Shown one piece after another: positions 25,581 through 34,342 of a stretch of 64,000 nt of DNA (the first letter of the stretch is position 1; every line of letters begins with the position of its first letter). The translations under genes were made by a program, and so were the position numbers. The notes under the pieces are model-generated. The model had not been told where the DNA came from and did not search any database. It saw only the letters and a list, made by a program, of their open reading frames with translations. This DNA comes from CBDBUR01 sp965209065 (lineage in GTDB: Bacteria; Pseudomonadota; Alphaproteobacteria; JAPOUT01; G958296285). The stretch is from contig OZ242373.1 in the NCBI GenBank assembly GCA_965209065.1, positions 1,612,001 to 1,676,000 of the forward strand, in the 5' to 3' direction.

Positions 25581-26198
25581 TTAAAAAGGACGGCGCGCGC
25601 GCATCGCGTCTGCTATGGTGCCGTCGTCCATATATTCTAACGCGCTACCCATCGGTAGCCCACGCGCAAGGCGAGTGAGCGCGATGTCTTTACCCGCAAG
25701 CCGCTCGGCGAGGTAGTGCGCGGTCGCCTGCCCTTCGAGAGTCGCGTTGGTTGCCAAAATAACCTCGCGGACAAAAGAGCCTTCAAGTCGTTTAAGCAAT
25801 TTTTCTATAGTGAGATTTTCAGGTCCCACGCCTTCCAGCGCGTTGAGGACTCCGCCAAGAACATGATAAAGTCCGCGATGGGCACTCGCGCGCTCTAACG
25901 CCCACACATCTGTTGTCTCTTCCACCACGCATAGCATAGATTGCTCGCGCTTTGGATTGGCGCAGATAACACAAGGGCTTTTCGTTGAAAGCAAACAGCA
26001 AAGCTCGCAAAAAATAATCCGCTCTTTTAATTGCGATAGGGTTTCGCTAAGAGGATAAAGTAAATTTTCTTTATGAGAAAGCAAGTAAAGTGCCGCACGC
26101 CTTGCCGAGCGCGGTCCCATGTTCGGTAACCGCGATAAAAGCTCTATCAAAATATCTATTTGAGGGTCACGCACCTGAAAGGTATTAATCCCGCTCAA
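25581..26198 (-). CDS. recR: recombination mediator RecR
   Basis: 205 residues. It works with RecO to load RecA at gaps. An N-terminal helix-hairpin-helix (LLSRLPNMGPRSARRAALYL), a four-Cys zinc site (FCELCCLLSTKSPCVICANP) and a Toprim domain (MLCVVEETTDVWALERASAH and EVILATNATLEGQATAHYLA) are followed by the C-terminal ARGLPMGSALEYMDDGTIAD. It overlaps the end of dnaX by 14 bases. The small ybaB (ebfC) gene normally found between dnaX and recR is missing here. Confidence 0.96.
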   Translation of the reverse strand: MSGINTFQVRDPQIDILIELLSRLPNMGPRSARRAALYLLSHKENLLYPLSETLSQLKERIIFCELCCLLSTKSPCVICANPKREQSMLCVVEETTDVWALERASAHRGLYHVLGGVLNALEGVGPENLTIEKLLKRLEGSFVREVILATNATLEGQATAHYLAERLAGKDIALTRLARGLPMGSALEYMDDGTIADAMRARRPF

Positions 26199-27522
26199 TA
26201 ATTTTAGCGCCGGGGAAGTGCGCTAAAACCTCATCAACTACATCTGGTTTTTTCATCGCTTGCGTTTCTTCTTGTTGGCTCTCTCGCTCTAAAGCCGCCG
26301 CGAGCTCTTGGACGCTTGGCAGGGTTTGCGCATGCGTGATACGCACGATAGCCATCTCCGCCGCTTTATAAACATCAGGCGCTAAACGTGCCTCCTCCAA
26401 ACCCTTGAGCAACATCTGCCAAATGAGCGCAAGGCTTTCTAAAGATAAGGTTTCCGCCATCTGTGCGGCGCGCGCGCGCTCATTGCTTGCAAGCTGATAG
26501 TCCTCTTGGTGCGCGCCAGAAAGTTTGCGCTTTGTCAAAAAATGCGTTAAATCAGCGCAGTCGCTTAATATCAGTAGAGGGTCGGCGCCGTAATCAAACC
26601 GCTTCTGTAAATCTGCTAAAGCCGCGTCAGGCTTGCCGCTCACAATATGGTCAAACAAATCTAACAGTTCGGCGCGACCCGCTAAGCCTAACATCACTTT
26701 TACGCTCTCTTCTGTAATTTTATTGTCGCTTTCATTGCTATAGGCAATGGCTTGGTCTAAAAGCGAAAGCGCATCACGCGCCGAGCCCTCCGCCGCGCGC
26801 GCCAACAGAGGCAAAGCACTTTCCTCCGCTTTTATATTTTCTTTTTCTAATACGTGACTCAATAAATGATGCGTTTCTTCTAGCGTTAGTCGGCGCAAAT
26901 CAAATCGCTGGCAACGCGATAAAATTGTAACCGGCACTTTACGAATTTCTGTTGTTGCGAAAATAAACATCACGTGGTCGGGCGGCTCTTCCAATGTCTT
27001 TAGCAAACCATTGAACGCCGCTGTCGAAAGCATATGCACTTCGTCAATAATATAAATTTTCTTGCGCGCCATCACCGGACGATAGGCTAAACTATCAATG
27101 ATTTCGCGAATATCGGCAATGCCCGTGCGCGATGCCGCGTCAATCTCTATCACGTCAGGGTGACGCGACTCTAAAATATCACGACACTGGGGCGTTATCT
27201 CCGCCATCTCTATGCTCGTTTTCGCTTCGCCCTTTAGCGTGTAATTGAGTGCGCGCGCGATAATACGCGCACTGGTCGTTTTTCCAACGCCGCGCATACC
27301 AGTTAGCATAATCGCGTGCGGTATGCGATTGCGCTCAAAAGCATTGCCGAGAATACGCACCATCGCCTCCTGCCCGATAAGCTGGGTGAAATTTATCGGA
27401 CGATACTTGCGCGCTAAAACTAAATAAGCCCCTTGCTTTTCGTCAGGCTCAAACAGCGCGCCCCCACTCTCTGCAGGGCTGCTCGCCAAATCATCTGCCA
27501 ATAAATTGGATTGATCGCTCAT
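26185..27522 (-). CDS. dnaX: DNA polymerase III subunit gamma/tau, zinc module lost
   Basis: 445 residues, the clamp-loader ATPase of the replicase. Walker A is LTGMRGVGKTTSARIIARAL (residues 75-83), Walker B KIYIIDEVHMLS, sensor 1 MFIFATTEIRKVPVTILSRC and the Arg finger EGSARDALSLLDQA. In most bacteria four Cys after Walker A bind zinc; here residues 93-116 keep only Cys113, so the zinc module is gone. The protein is also short for an alphaproteobacterial DnaX, but it retains the usual extreme C-terminus VLAHFPGAKIIE. GGAG stands 6 bases before the ATG. It is divergent from nudC. Confidence 0.94.
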   Translation of the reverse strand: MSDQSNLLADDLASSPAESGGALFEPDEKQGAYLVLARKYRPINFTQLIGQEAMVRILGNAFERNRIPHAIMLTGMRGVGKTTSARIIARALNYTLKGEAKTSIEMAEITPQCRDILESRHPDVIEIDAASRTGIADIREIIDSLAYRPVMARKKIYIIDEVHMLSTAAFNGLLKTLEEPPDHVMFIFATTEIRKVPVTILSRCQRFDLRRLTLEETHHLLSHVLEKENIKAEESALPLLARAAEGSARDALSLLDQAIAYSNESDNKITEESVKVMLGLAGRAELLDLFDHIVSGKPDAALADLQKRFDYGADPLLILSDCADLTHFLTKRKLSGAHQEDYQLASNERARAAQMAETLSLESLALIWQMLLKGLEEARLAPDVYKAAEMAIVRITHAQTLPSVQELAAALERESQQEETQAMKKPDVVDEVLAHFPGAKIIERD

Positions 27523-27585
27523 TCTGTCTCCGAATTTATTTATTATAACCTATATTTTTCAAGCTAATTGTAGCAATATGATTCT

Positions 27586-28485
27586 ATGAGCCAAGATTTA
27601 GCAAATATATTCGCAAATAGCCCTTTAGATAGGGCAACGCACCGCCGCCGCCAAGATAGCTGGCTAGAGCAAGCCGAGAAAGAGGGCTTCGTCTTGCCCC
27701 TATGGCGCGGGCAAATATTCGCGCCCTCGCCAAAAGAAATAGGCTTCTTGCGCGCGGGACTTGTTAAGCCGCTAAGCCAGATAGGGCACATTTTTCTAGG
27801 GCTAGACAAAAAAGATAAATCCTATTTCGCGTGCACTTTGGACGACCACAAAGAACCAACCGACCTCCTTGCGATGGGAGAGTTTTTAGATTTACGTGTG
27901 CTCGCCGCTCAAGTTTCTGCCGACGACATCGCTATCGCCGCGCAAGCCCGCGCCCTGAGCGAGTGGCATAAAAACCATATTTTCTGCTCTCGATGTGGTG
28001 CGCCAACCAGCGCCCTCGAGGCAGGGCATAAACGATTCTGTCAAGCATGCCAGATAGAGCATTTTCCGAGAACTGACCCCGTCGTCATTATGATGATAAC
28101 GCTCGGTGAGCGCGCTTTCTTAGGACGGCAAGCAAGCTGGCCTAAAGGATTCTATTCCGCCTTAGCAGGATTTATCGAGCCCGGCGAAACCATCGAGGAA
28201 GCCGTTCAACGCGAAAGTTTTGAGGAAGCTAAAATTGAAATTGTCAAAACGGCTTATCACTCTACCCAGCCGTGGCCCTACCCCTATTCTTTGATGATTG
28301 GCTGCTTTGCCGAAGCGGCGAGCGAAGACTTCCAAGTCGATAAGGAAGAGATAGAAGCCGGCAGGTGGTTTGAGCGACAAGAGTTAAAAGAAATGTTGGA
28401 GGGGTCGCGCCAAACAGAATTTCATTTGCCCCCGCCGCTCGCGATTGCCCATCGTTTGATTCACGCCTTTGCTTTTGATACTTAA
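27586..28485 (+). CDS. nudC: NADH pyrophosphatase / NAD-cap hydrolase NudC
   Basis: 299 residues. A Nudix hydrolase that cleaves NADH and removes NAD caps from RNA. An N-terminal domain is followed by a four-Cys zinc ribbon (IFCSRCGAPTSALE and RFCQACQIEHFPRTDPVVIM), then the Nudix box GFIEPGETIEEAVQRESFEE, in which the usual final Gly is replaced by Ala (EEAKIEI). The NudC-specific SQPWPYPYSLMIGC follows, confirming the subfamily. No Shine-Dalgarno precedes the ATG. It converges on pheA with 9 bases between stops. Confidence 0.93.
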   Translation: MSQDLANIFANSPLDRATHRRRQDSWLEQAEKEGFVLPLWRGQIFAPSPKEIGFLRAGLVKPLSQIGHIFLGLDKKDKSYFACTLDDHKEPTDLLAMGEFLDLRVLAAQVSADDIAIAAQARALSEWHKNHIFCSRCGAPTSALEAGHKRFCQACQIEHFPRTDPVVIMMITLGERAFLGRQASWPKGFYSALAGFIEPGETIEEAVQRESFEEAKIEIVKTAYHSTQPWPYPYSLMIGCFAEAASEDFQVDKEEIEAGRWFERQELKEMLEGSRQTEFHLPPPLAIAHRLIHAFAFDT

Positions 28486-28494
28486 CGTTTATAT

Positions 28495-29349
28495 TTAGCC
28501 GCGCCGAAAAGCGCTCGCCGGATAAGTGCCTAACATATGCACTTTAGTAGAAAAAAACGTTAGCTCTTCCATCGCGCCAATAACATTTTCTTGCGCGGGG
28601 TGTCCTTCTATGTCGGCATAAAATTGTGTAACGGAAAAGGGCGGCTCTATTTGACCGCTTTCAAGTCTTATCATATTCACATTATGAGAAGCAAAACCCC
28701 CAAGCGCTTTATAAAGCGCAGCCGGAACATTGCGCACCCGAAAAATAAAACTCGTTATCCATTTCTTTTTTTCTATATCCGCTTTCTTTATTTCTAACGG
28801 CTTCTTGCGCAAAACAATAAAACGAGTAATGTTATGTTCATCATCTTCTACGTTTTCTTGGAATAATTTTAGACCATAAATTTTAGCCGCACCCAAAGGC
28901 GCTAAAGCCGCTTGGTTTTTATTCTTGTTCTCAGCAACTTCTTTCGCCGCGCCCGCCGTGTCGCTGGTGGCTATCGGAATTAAATTTAACTTGTGAATAA
29001 TATCGCGACACTGCCCCAAAGCCATAATATGACTATAAACATAACGCAAATCTTTTAATTCAGCTTCAGGCAAGCCCAGCAAACAAAAACGAATATGCTC
29101 AAAATGCTCGTCAATGATAGACAAGCCCGACTCAGGTAAAAGATGTTGTATCGCCGCAACACGTCCGGCTAAAGTGTTTTCAATCGGTATCATCGCCAAT
29201 TCAGCTTCGTTTCGTTGAACCCGCTCAAAAACATCTTCAAAAGTGGCGCACGGCAAAGCCTCCATCTTTTGCCCATAGCTCAAACAGGCAAGATGGGAAT
29301 TCGCGCCCAGCTCGCCTTGAAAAGCTATCGTCTTTTTTGTTCCCGTCAT
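28495..29349 (-). CDS. pheA: prephenate dehydratase
   Basis: 284 residues. It converts prephenate to phenylpyruvate for phenylalanine. The periplasmic-binding-like catalytic half has IAFQGELGANSHLACLSYGQ, LAMIPIENTLAGRVAAIQHL and IATSDTAGAAKEVAE (the Thr-Arg-Phe equivalent is ITRFIVL); an ACT domain occupies about 190-280, with SHNVNMIRLESGQ, which usually gives feedback control by phenylalanine. There is no mutase domain, consistent with the separate mutase at 22304. It follows kdsB by 6 bases on the same strand, a common alphaproteobacterial pair. Confidence 0.95.
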   Translation of the reverse strand: MTGTKKTIAFQGELGANSHLACLSYGQKMEALPCATFEDVFERVQRNEAELAMIPIENTLAGRVAAIQHLLPESGLSIIDEHFEHIRFCLLGLPEAELKDLRYVYSHIMALGQCRDIIHKLNLIPIATSDTAGAAKEVAENKNKNQAALAPLGAAKIYGLKLFQENVEDDEHNITRFIVLRKKPLEIKKADIEKKKWITSFIFRVRNVPAALYKALGGFASHNVNMIRLESGQIEPPFSVTQFYADIEGHPAQENVIGAMEELTFFSTKVHMLGTYPASAFRRG

Positions 29350-29355
29350 CGATTC

Positions 29356-30099
29356 TTATCCTTCCATTTCTTTTCTAGCACGCTCTAAATCTTCAGGCGA
29401 ATCAACCGAAATAGGCGGGTGCTTCGTCTTCGCCGCGACAATAACCATATTATTTTCAAGCGCACGTAATTGCTCTAGTTTCTCCCTTCGCTCTAAAGAC
29501 GTGGGCGCGAGACTCGCAAACTCTAATAGCGCAGCCACGCGCCACGCGTAAATACCAATATGACCCCAAACAACGCCCGCGCCAAAAGGCAAGGCGTGCC
29601 GCGAAAAATATAAACAACGCGGATAATCTACCCGCTCATCGAGCGCTAACACCGCTTTTACTTGATTCTCGTCCGCTATTTGCGCCGCCGAACAGCGATG
29701 CACCAAAGTCGCGCAATCGCCATCGCTCGCCTCGAGCGCCGCCAAAACCAAACGCAAAGCATCTGCCTCTATGTTCGGCATGTCGCCTTGTAAATTTATC
29801 ACAATGTCGTAACTGCTACCCTCTGCCTTTTTAGCCAGCGCGTTCAACGCCGCGATACACCTATCCGAACCCGAAGGCAAATCCGAGTCCGTCAAAACCG
29901 CGTCAAAACCTGCGCGCTGAACCTCATCGACAATCTCCGAATCACCCGCCGCCACGCATACCGGCGCGATATCCGCCTCAACCGCACGGCGCGCAACGTG
30001 CGTTATCATCGCCTCGCCACTAATGCGCGCGAGCGGTTTGTTCGGTAAACGAACCGACCGCAACCGCGCTGGTATCAAAATAATTGCTTTTGCCGCCAC
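29356..30099 (-). CDS. kdsB: 3-deoxy-manno-octulosonate cytidylyltransferase
   Basis: 247 residues. It activates Kdo as CMP-Kdo for the lipopolysaccharide inner core, which shows that the organism makes LPS. IILIPARLRSVRLPNKPLAR, VLTDSDLPSGSDRCIAALN, VINLQGDMPNIEADALRLV and HIGIYAWRVAALLEFASLAP are diagnostic. The start is a GTG at 30099 with GGAAAAAGA just upstream; an ATG at 30110 is out of frame. It is transcribed with pheA and is divergent from the cytochrome gene. Confidence 0.95.
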   Translation of the reverse strand: MAAKAIILIPARLRSVRLPNKPLARISGEAMITHVARRAVEADIAPVCVAAGDSEIVDEVQRAGFDAVLTDSDLPSGSDRCIAALNALAKKAEGSSYDIVINLQGDMPNIEADALRLVLAALEASDGDCATLVHRCSAAQIADENQVKAVLALDERVDYPRCLYFSRHALPFGAGVVWGHIGIYAWRVAALLEFASLAPTSLERREKLEQLRALENNMVIVAAKTKHPPISVDSPEDLERARKEMEG

Positions 30100-30198
30100 T
30101 CTTTTTCCATTGCACTTTTTTTTGTTTGACTATAAAGTAGCTACAACTTTACCACCTCCCGACATTCAAAAGGGAAATTTTTAGCAAAAGAGGGAATT

Positions 30199-30726
30199 TT
30201 GAATAGCTTTGAACTTAATAAAATACTAGGGGCTATATTGTTTGCTGTTCTGGTGGTGACGCTCGTGCGGCTTGGCACCGAGATGCTTTTCGCACCGCCT
30301 TCAACCGAAGGACTACCCGCACCCGAAGTTCAAGCTCAAACCCAAACAAAAAAATCTAGCGAACCTAAAGTGCCTCTCGCTACCTTAATAAAACAGGCAA
30401 CCCTAGAACAAGGTAAGCGCGTTTCTAAAAAATGCGTGTCTTGCCATAGTTTCAACAAGGGGGGTAAAAATCAAATTGGTCCTAACTTATGGAACATCGT
30501 TAATCGGCAAAAGGCGAACGTTAGCGGGTTCAACTATTCCGCCGCGCTTAAAAAACAAAAAGATATATGGAACTATGAAGCCCTAGATGCTTTCTTACAC
30601 AAGCCACGTCAATATGCACGAGGAACTTTAATGAGCTTCGCGGGATTGAGAAAACCAAAAGACCGCGCCGCCATCTTGCTCTATTTGCGCTCTCTCGCCG
30701 ACAAACCTGCTAGACTTCCAAAATAA
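30199..30726 (+). CDS. membrane-anchored c-type cytochrome
   Basis: 175 residues. An uncleaved N-terminal helix (about 10-30) anchors a class I cytochrome c domain. The haem site is KKCVSCHSFNKGGKNQIGPN, and the distal Met ligand is in TLMSFAGLRKPKDRAAILLY. A Gln/Pro-rich linker (about 38-58) separates anchor and domain, as in the CycM/cytochrome c552 type that links the bc1 complex to terminal oxidases. The start is a TTG at 30199 preceded by AGAGGG. The stop shares a base with the first yejA (TAATG), an odd partner, perhaps just compaction. Function in electron transfer is inferred from the family. Confidence 0.9.
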   Translation: MNSFELNKILGAILFAVLVVTLVRLGTEMLFAPPSTEGLPAPEVQAQTQTKKSSEPKVPLATLIKQATLEQGKRVSKKCVSCHSFNKGGKNQIGPNLWNIVNRQKANVSGFNYSAALKKQKDIWNYEALDAFLHKPRQYARGTLMSFAGLRKPKDRAAILLYLRSLADKPARLPK

Positions 30727-32516
30727 TGAAACATTTTTTTGCAGCAGCCATGCTTGCTCTTTGCTGCCAAGTGGTTCTGCCTTTTTCCACGCCTTTTTCC
30801 GCCAAAGCAGAGCAGGCAGAGCAGAAAGGCTTGTCGCTTTTTGGTGCGCTAAAATATAGAGAAAACTTTAAGCACTTTGATTATGTTAATCTTCAAGCGC
30901 CACGCGGAGGCAAAATAAAACTTAGCGCGCTCGGTGGATTTGATAGCCTCAACCCCTTCATCATTAAAGGCAGACCCGCAACCCAACTCGGACTCATCTA
31001 CGACACCTTGATGAAGGCAAGCCTTGATGAACCCGCTTCTCAATATGGACTCATCGCCACAAGCGTAGAAGTGAAGCCAACACAAATTATTTTCAATATA
31101 AACCAAGAAGCAAAATTCCACGATGGACGCCCCATTACGGCTGATGATGTCATCTGGAGTTTTAATGCTCTACGCGCCGCGCACCCCTTTTACAAAGCCT
31201 ATTATGGCGATGTCGTTAAGGTAAAGAAAATAACAAAACATAAAGTTGCTTTCACGCATACAAAAAATAGCAATAAAGAGCTTCCGTTCATTTTGGGACA
31301 GCTGCCTATTTTGCCAAAGCATTACTGGCGCAATAAAAATTTTAATGAAACAACTCTCACGCCGCCGCTCGGCTCGGGTCCCTATCGCGTTTTTAAGGTG
31401 GAGGCGGGAAGCTCTGTCACCTATAAGCGCGTCGAAAACTACTGGGGAAAAAATTTACCCGTCCAGCGCGGACAGCATAATATCCAAACCATTACCGTAG
31501 AATACTTTGGCGATTTAACAGTCGCTTTTGAAGCCTTTAAGGCAAAGCAGATAGACTTTTACCCCGAGTCGCGCGCGGCTAACTGGGCGGTGGGCTATCG
31601 CGCGCTCGACAAAAAAAAGGGCTTTAAGCGCGAGCAGCTCCTTGACGCAAACCCCGCCGGTATGCAGGCTTTCGTGTTTAATATACGCCGCAAAAAATTC
31701 CAAGATAAGCGCGTGCGCCAAGCCTTCAACTATGCTTTTGATTTTGAGTGGAGCAATAAAAACTTTTTTCACCAAGCCTATCAGCGCACCGCCTCCTACT
31801 TTGAAGGCTCGGAGCTTGCCGCGCGCGGCGTGCCTAAGGGTGCTGCCCGCGCTCTGCTAAAGCCCTATCGCACCCAGCTTGACAAGCAACTTTTTACCAA
31901 GCCTTTCGCGAACCCCAAAACAAAGGGCGATGGCAACACCCGCATTCAATTACGCGAAGCAAGCCGCTTGCTAAAGCAAGCAGGCTATCAAGTAAAAAAT
32001 AATCGCCTCGTTAAAGATGGAAGACCTTTAGAGGTTTCTTTTTTGCTCATTTCGCCGGCGTTTGAGAAAATTGTGCTGGCTTACAAACGCCAGCTAGAAA
32101 AATTAGGTATCCGCGCAAACATTGAACTGGTTGATGCTGCGCAATACCGCAACCGCTTACGCAGTTATGATTTTGATATTATTGTTCATACCTTTCCACA
32201 ATCCCTGTCCCCCGGCAATGAGCAAAGAGATTTTTGGTCTTCCGCCGCGGCGAAACGAAAAGGCGGGCGCAACCTTATCGGCATTCAGCATAAAGTGGTT
32301 GATGCTCTTATTGAAAAAATAATTACTGCCAAAACACGAGAAGAATTAATTGCCGCAACCCAAGCCTTAGATTTTGTTCTGTTGAACGAATACTATGTCG
32401 TGCCGCAATGGTTTGTGCCCTATCATCGTATCGCTTACTGGCAGCCCTTGCGCCGCCCGCGCTCCTTGCCAAAATATCAGCTAGGCTTCCCCGAAATCTG
32501 GTGGGTGCAAAAATGA
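30726..32516 (+). CDS. yejA: oligopeptide ABC transporter substrate-binding protein (YejA-like), copy 1
   Basis: 596 residues with a signal peptide (about 1-28). The SBP_bac_5 fold shows GALKYRENFKHFDYVNLQAP, AKFHDGRPITADDVIWSFNA, TLTPPLGSGPYRVFKVEAGS and VRQAFNYAFDFEWSNKNFF, all typical of the YejA cluster of peptide-binding proteins. It would capture oligopeptides in the periplasm for the YejBEF channel encoded directly downstream. It overlaps the second copy by 4 bases. The two copies share the same motifs along their full length and are probably ancient paralogues. Confidence 0.92.
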   Translation: MKHFFAAAMLALCCQVVLPFSTPFSAKAEQAEQKGLSLFGALKYRENFKHFDYVNLQAPRGGKIKLSALGGFDSLNPFIIKGRPATQLGLIYDTLMKASLDEPASQYGLIATSVEVKPTQIIFNINQEAKFHDGRPITADDVIWSFNALRAAHPFYKAYYGDVVKVKKITKHKVAFTHTKNSNKELPFILGQLPILPKHYWRNKNFNETTLTPPLGSGPYRVFKVEAGSSVTYKRVENYWGKNLPVQRGQHNIQTITVEYFGDLTVAFEAFKAKQIDFYPESRAANWAVGYRALDKKKGFKREQLLDANPAGMQAFVFNIRRKKFQDKRVRQAFNYAFDFEWSNKNFFHQAYQRTASYFEGSELAARGVPKGAARALLKPYRTQLDKQLFTKPFANPKTKGDGNTRIQLREASRLLKQAGYQVKNNRLVKDGRPLEVSFLLISPAFEKIVLAYKRQLEKLGIRANIELVDAAQYRNRLRSYDFDIIVHTFPQSLSPGNEQRDFWSSAAAKRKGGRNLIGIQHKVVDALIEKIITAKTREELIAATQALDFVLLNEYYVVPQWFVPYHRIAYWQPLRRPRSLPKYQLGFPEIWWVQK

Positions 32517-34342
32517 GACTCCTTTTTTTGTTAATCGTGTGTTTTGCTATGGAGGCTCAAGCGCGAATAGATCCCCAGATATTTCATGGACTTTCCGTCT
32601 TTGATGACCTGAAGTATCCCAAACAATTTAAGCACTTTGATTATGTCAATCCCTCTGCGGCGAAAGGCGGCGTGCTTGCCAATACGGGTGCGCCAATAAA
32701 AATTCCTAATGCCTCGCCTCTGTTTTTTGATAGCTTCAACGGCTATATTCTTAAAGGCAATGGGGCGCAAGGGTTAGAGCTGATTTTTGATAGCCTGATG
32801 GTAAGAGGCGCTGATGAACCCGATGCCGTTTATGGCCTTGTTGCTAAAGGCGTTGAGCTTAAACAAAAAGCGCGGCGCGCGGTTTTTCATTTGCGTAAAC
32901 GAGCACGCTTCCACGATGGCACGAGACTCACTGCCGCTGACGTTGTTTTTTCTCTCAATCTGCTTAAAACAAAAGGACACCCGCTCATTGCCGCACAACT
33001 AAAAAACTTAAAAAAAGCGACCGCCCTATCGCCCGCCAAATTACTAATAGAAGTGGATGAAAAAGTTAAAAGTCAAACGCAAAGAATACATTTTTTAATT
33101 TTTGTTTCACAACTTCCTATTTTTTCTAAAACATTTTATACCAAAAATGATTTTTCTCAAACGACGCTGACACCGCCACTTGGTTCAGGCGTTTATAAAA
33201 TCGAAAAATTTCAACAAGGAAAATTTATTAGCTACCGCCGTCAAAAAAATTATTGGGGCAAGCACCTGCCAGTTCATCGCGGCAGATGGAATTTTGATGT
33301 CCTGCGCTTCGAGTATTTTCGCGAGCGCACAAGCGAATTCGAAGCCTTTAAGGCAGGCGCTTATCACTTGCGCGAGGAATATACCTCTAAAGTTTGGGCG
33401 CGGCAATATAACTTTCCCGCGCTCAAAGAAGGCAAGGTGAAAAAACTTGTTTTGCCTGACAACACGCCTTCGGGCGCGCAAGGCTGGTTTATCAATATGC
33501 GCAAACCAAAATTCCAAGATATTCGTGTGCGCAAGGCGCTCAACTATGCTTTTGATTTTGAATGGACCAATCGCAACCAGTTTTACGGAATTTACAAACG
33601 CACCGAAAGTTTTTTTGAAAACTCTCCACTCAAAGCAAGCAGCACGCCAAGTTCAGCCGAGCAGGCTTTGCTTCGCCCCTATCGCACGCGCTTGCCTAAG
33701 GCAGTTTTTGGCGAAGCCGTGCGCGCCGTGCGCTCGGACGGCTCAGGGCAGGATAGGCGCAACCTAAGAAAGGCATCGCGCCTGCTAAACCAAGCGGGCT
33801 GGAAAATTGTCAAAGGCGCACGGCAGAAAAACGGCAAAAGGCTCACAATAGAATTTATGACCGACGCCCCCACTTTCGAGCGCATCATTCAACCTTTTAT
33901 TAAAAATCTTAAATTGCTCGGCATTGAAGCGAGCCTGCGTATTGTCGATGCCGCGCAATATCAACAAAGACTCCGCAACTTTGAGTTTGATATGACAACG
34001 CGGCGTTTCACCATCGCGACCACGCCGGGCATAGAGCTGCGCAATTATTTTAGTGCCTCGGCTGCTTCTGTGCGCGGCGGATTAAATTTATCGGGAATCG
34101 CCCACCCCGCGGTTGATGCTTTGGTGGAAAAGGTCATCAACGCTAAAACGCGAAAGGAGCAAAGGCACGCCGCGCACGCGCTTGACCGCATCTTGCGCGC
34201 GCTTTATGTCTGGGTGCCGCAGTGGTTTAACGATAAACATCATATCGCCTATTGGGGAAATTTAGCGCGACCACAACAAAAGCCCCTTTATGCGCGTGGC
34301 ATTTTAGACACCTGGTGGCACGAGCGCGGAGAAAATAAATGA
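32513..34342 (+). CDS. yejA: oligopeptide ABC transporter substrate-binding protein (YejA-like), copy 2
   Basis: 609 residues from the ATG at 32513, which overlaps the stop of copy 1. The signal peptide is MRLLFLLIVCFAMEAQA. It carries the same landmarks as copy 1: DLKYPKQFKHFDYVNPSAAK, ARFHDGTRLTAADVVFSLNL, TLTPPLGSGVYKIEKFQQG and VRKALNYAFDFEWTNRNQFY. A segment near residues 45-65 (GVLANTGAPIKIPNASPLFF) is longer than in copy 1. Having two binding proteins for one channel suggests a split of peptide specificities. Coupled to yejB by a 4-base overlap. Confidence 0.92.
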   Translation: MRLLFLLIVCFAMEAQARIDPQIFHGLSVFDDLKYPKQFKHFDYVNPSAAKGGVLANTGAPIKIPNASPLFFDSFNGYILKGNGAQGLELIFDSLMVRGADEPDAVYGLVAKGVELKQKARRAVFHLRKRARFHDGTRLTAADVVFSLNLLKTKGHPLIAAQLKNLKKATALSPAKLLIEVDEKVKSQTQRIHFLIFVSQLPIFSKTFYTKNDFSQTTLTPPLGSGVYKIEKFQQGKFISYRRQKNYWGKHLPVHRGRWNFDVLRFEYFRERTSEFEAFKAGAYHLREEYTSKVWARQYNFPALKEGKVKKLVLPDNTPSGAQGWFINMRKPKFQDIRVRKALNYAFDFEWTNRNQFYGIYKRTESFFENSPLKASSTPSSAEQALLRPYRTRLPKAVFGEAVRAVRSDGSGQDRRNLRKASRLLNQAGWKIVKGARQKNGKRLTIEFMTDAPTFERIIQPFIKNLKLLGIEASLRIVDAAQYQQRLRNFEFDMTTRRFTIATTPGIELRNYFSASAASVRGGLNLSGIAHPAVDALVEKVINAKTRKEQRHAAHALDRILRALYVWVPQWFNDKHHIAYWGNLARPQQKPLYARGILDTWWHERGENK

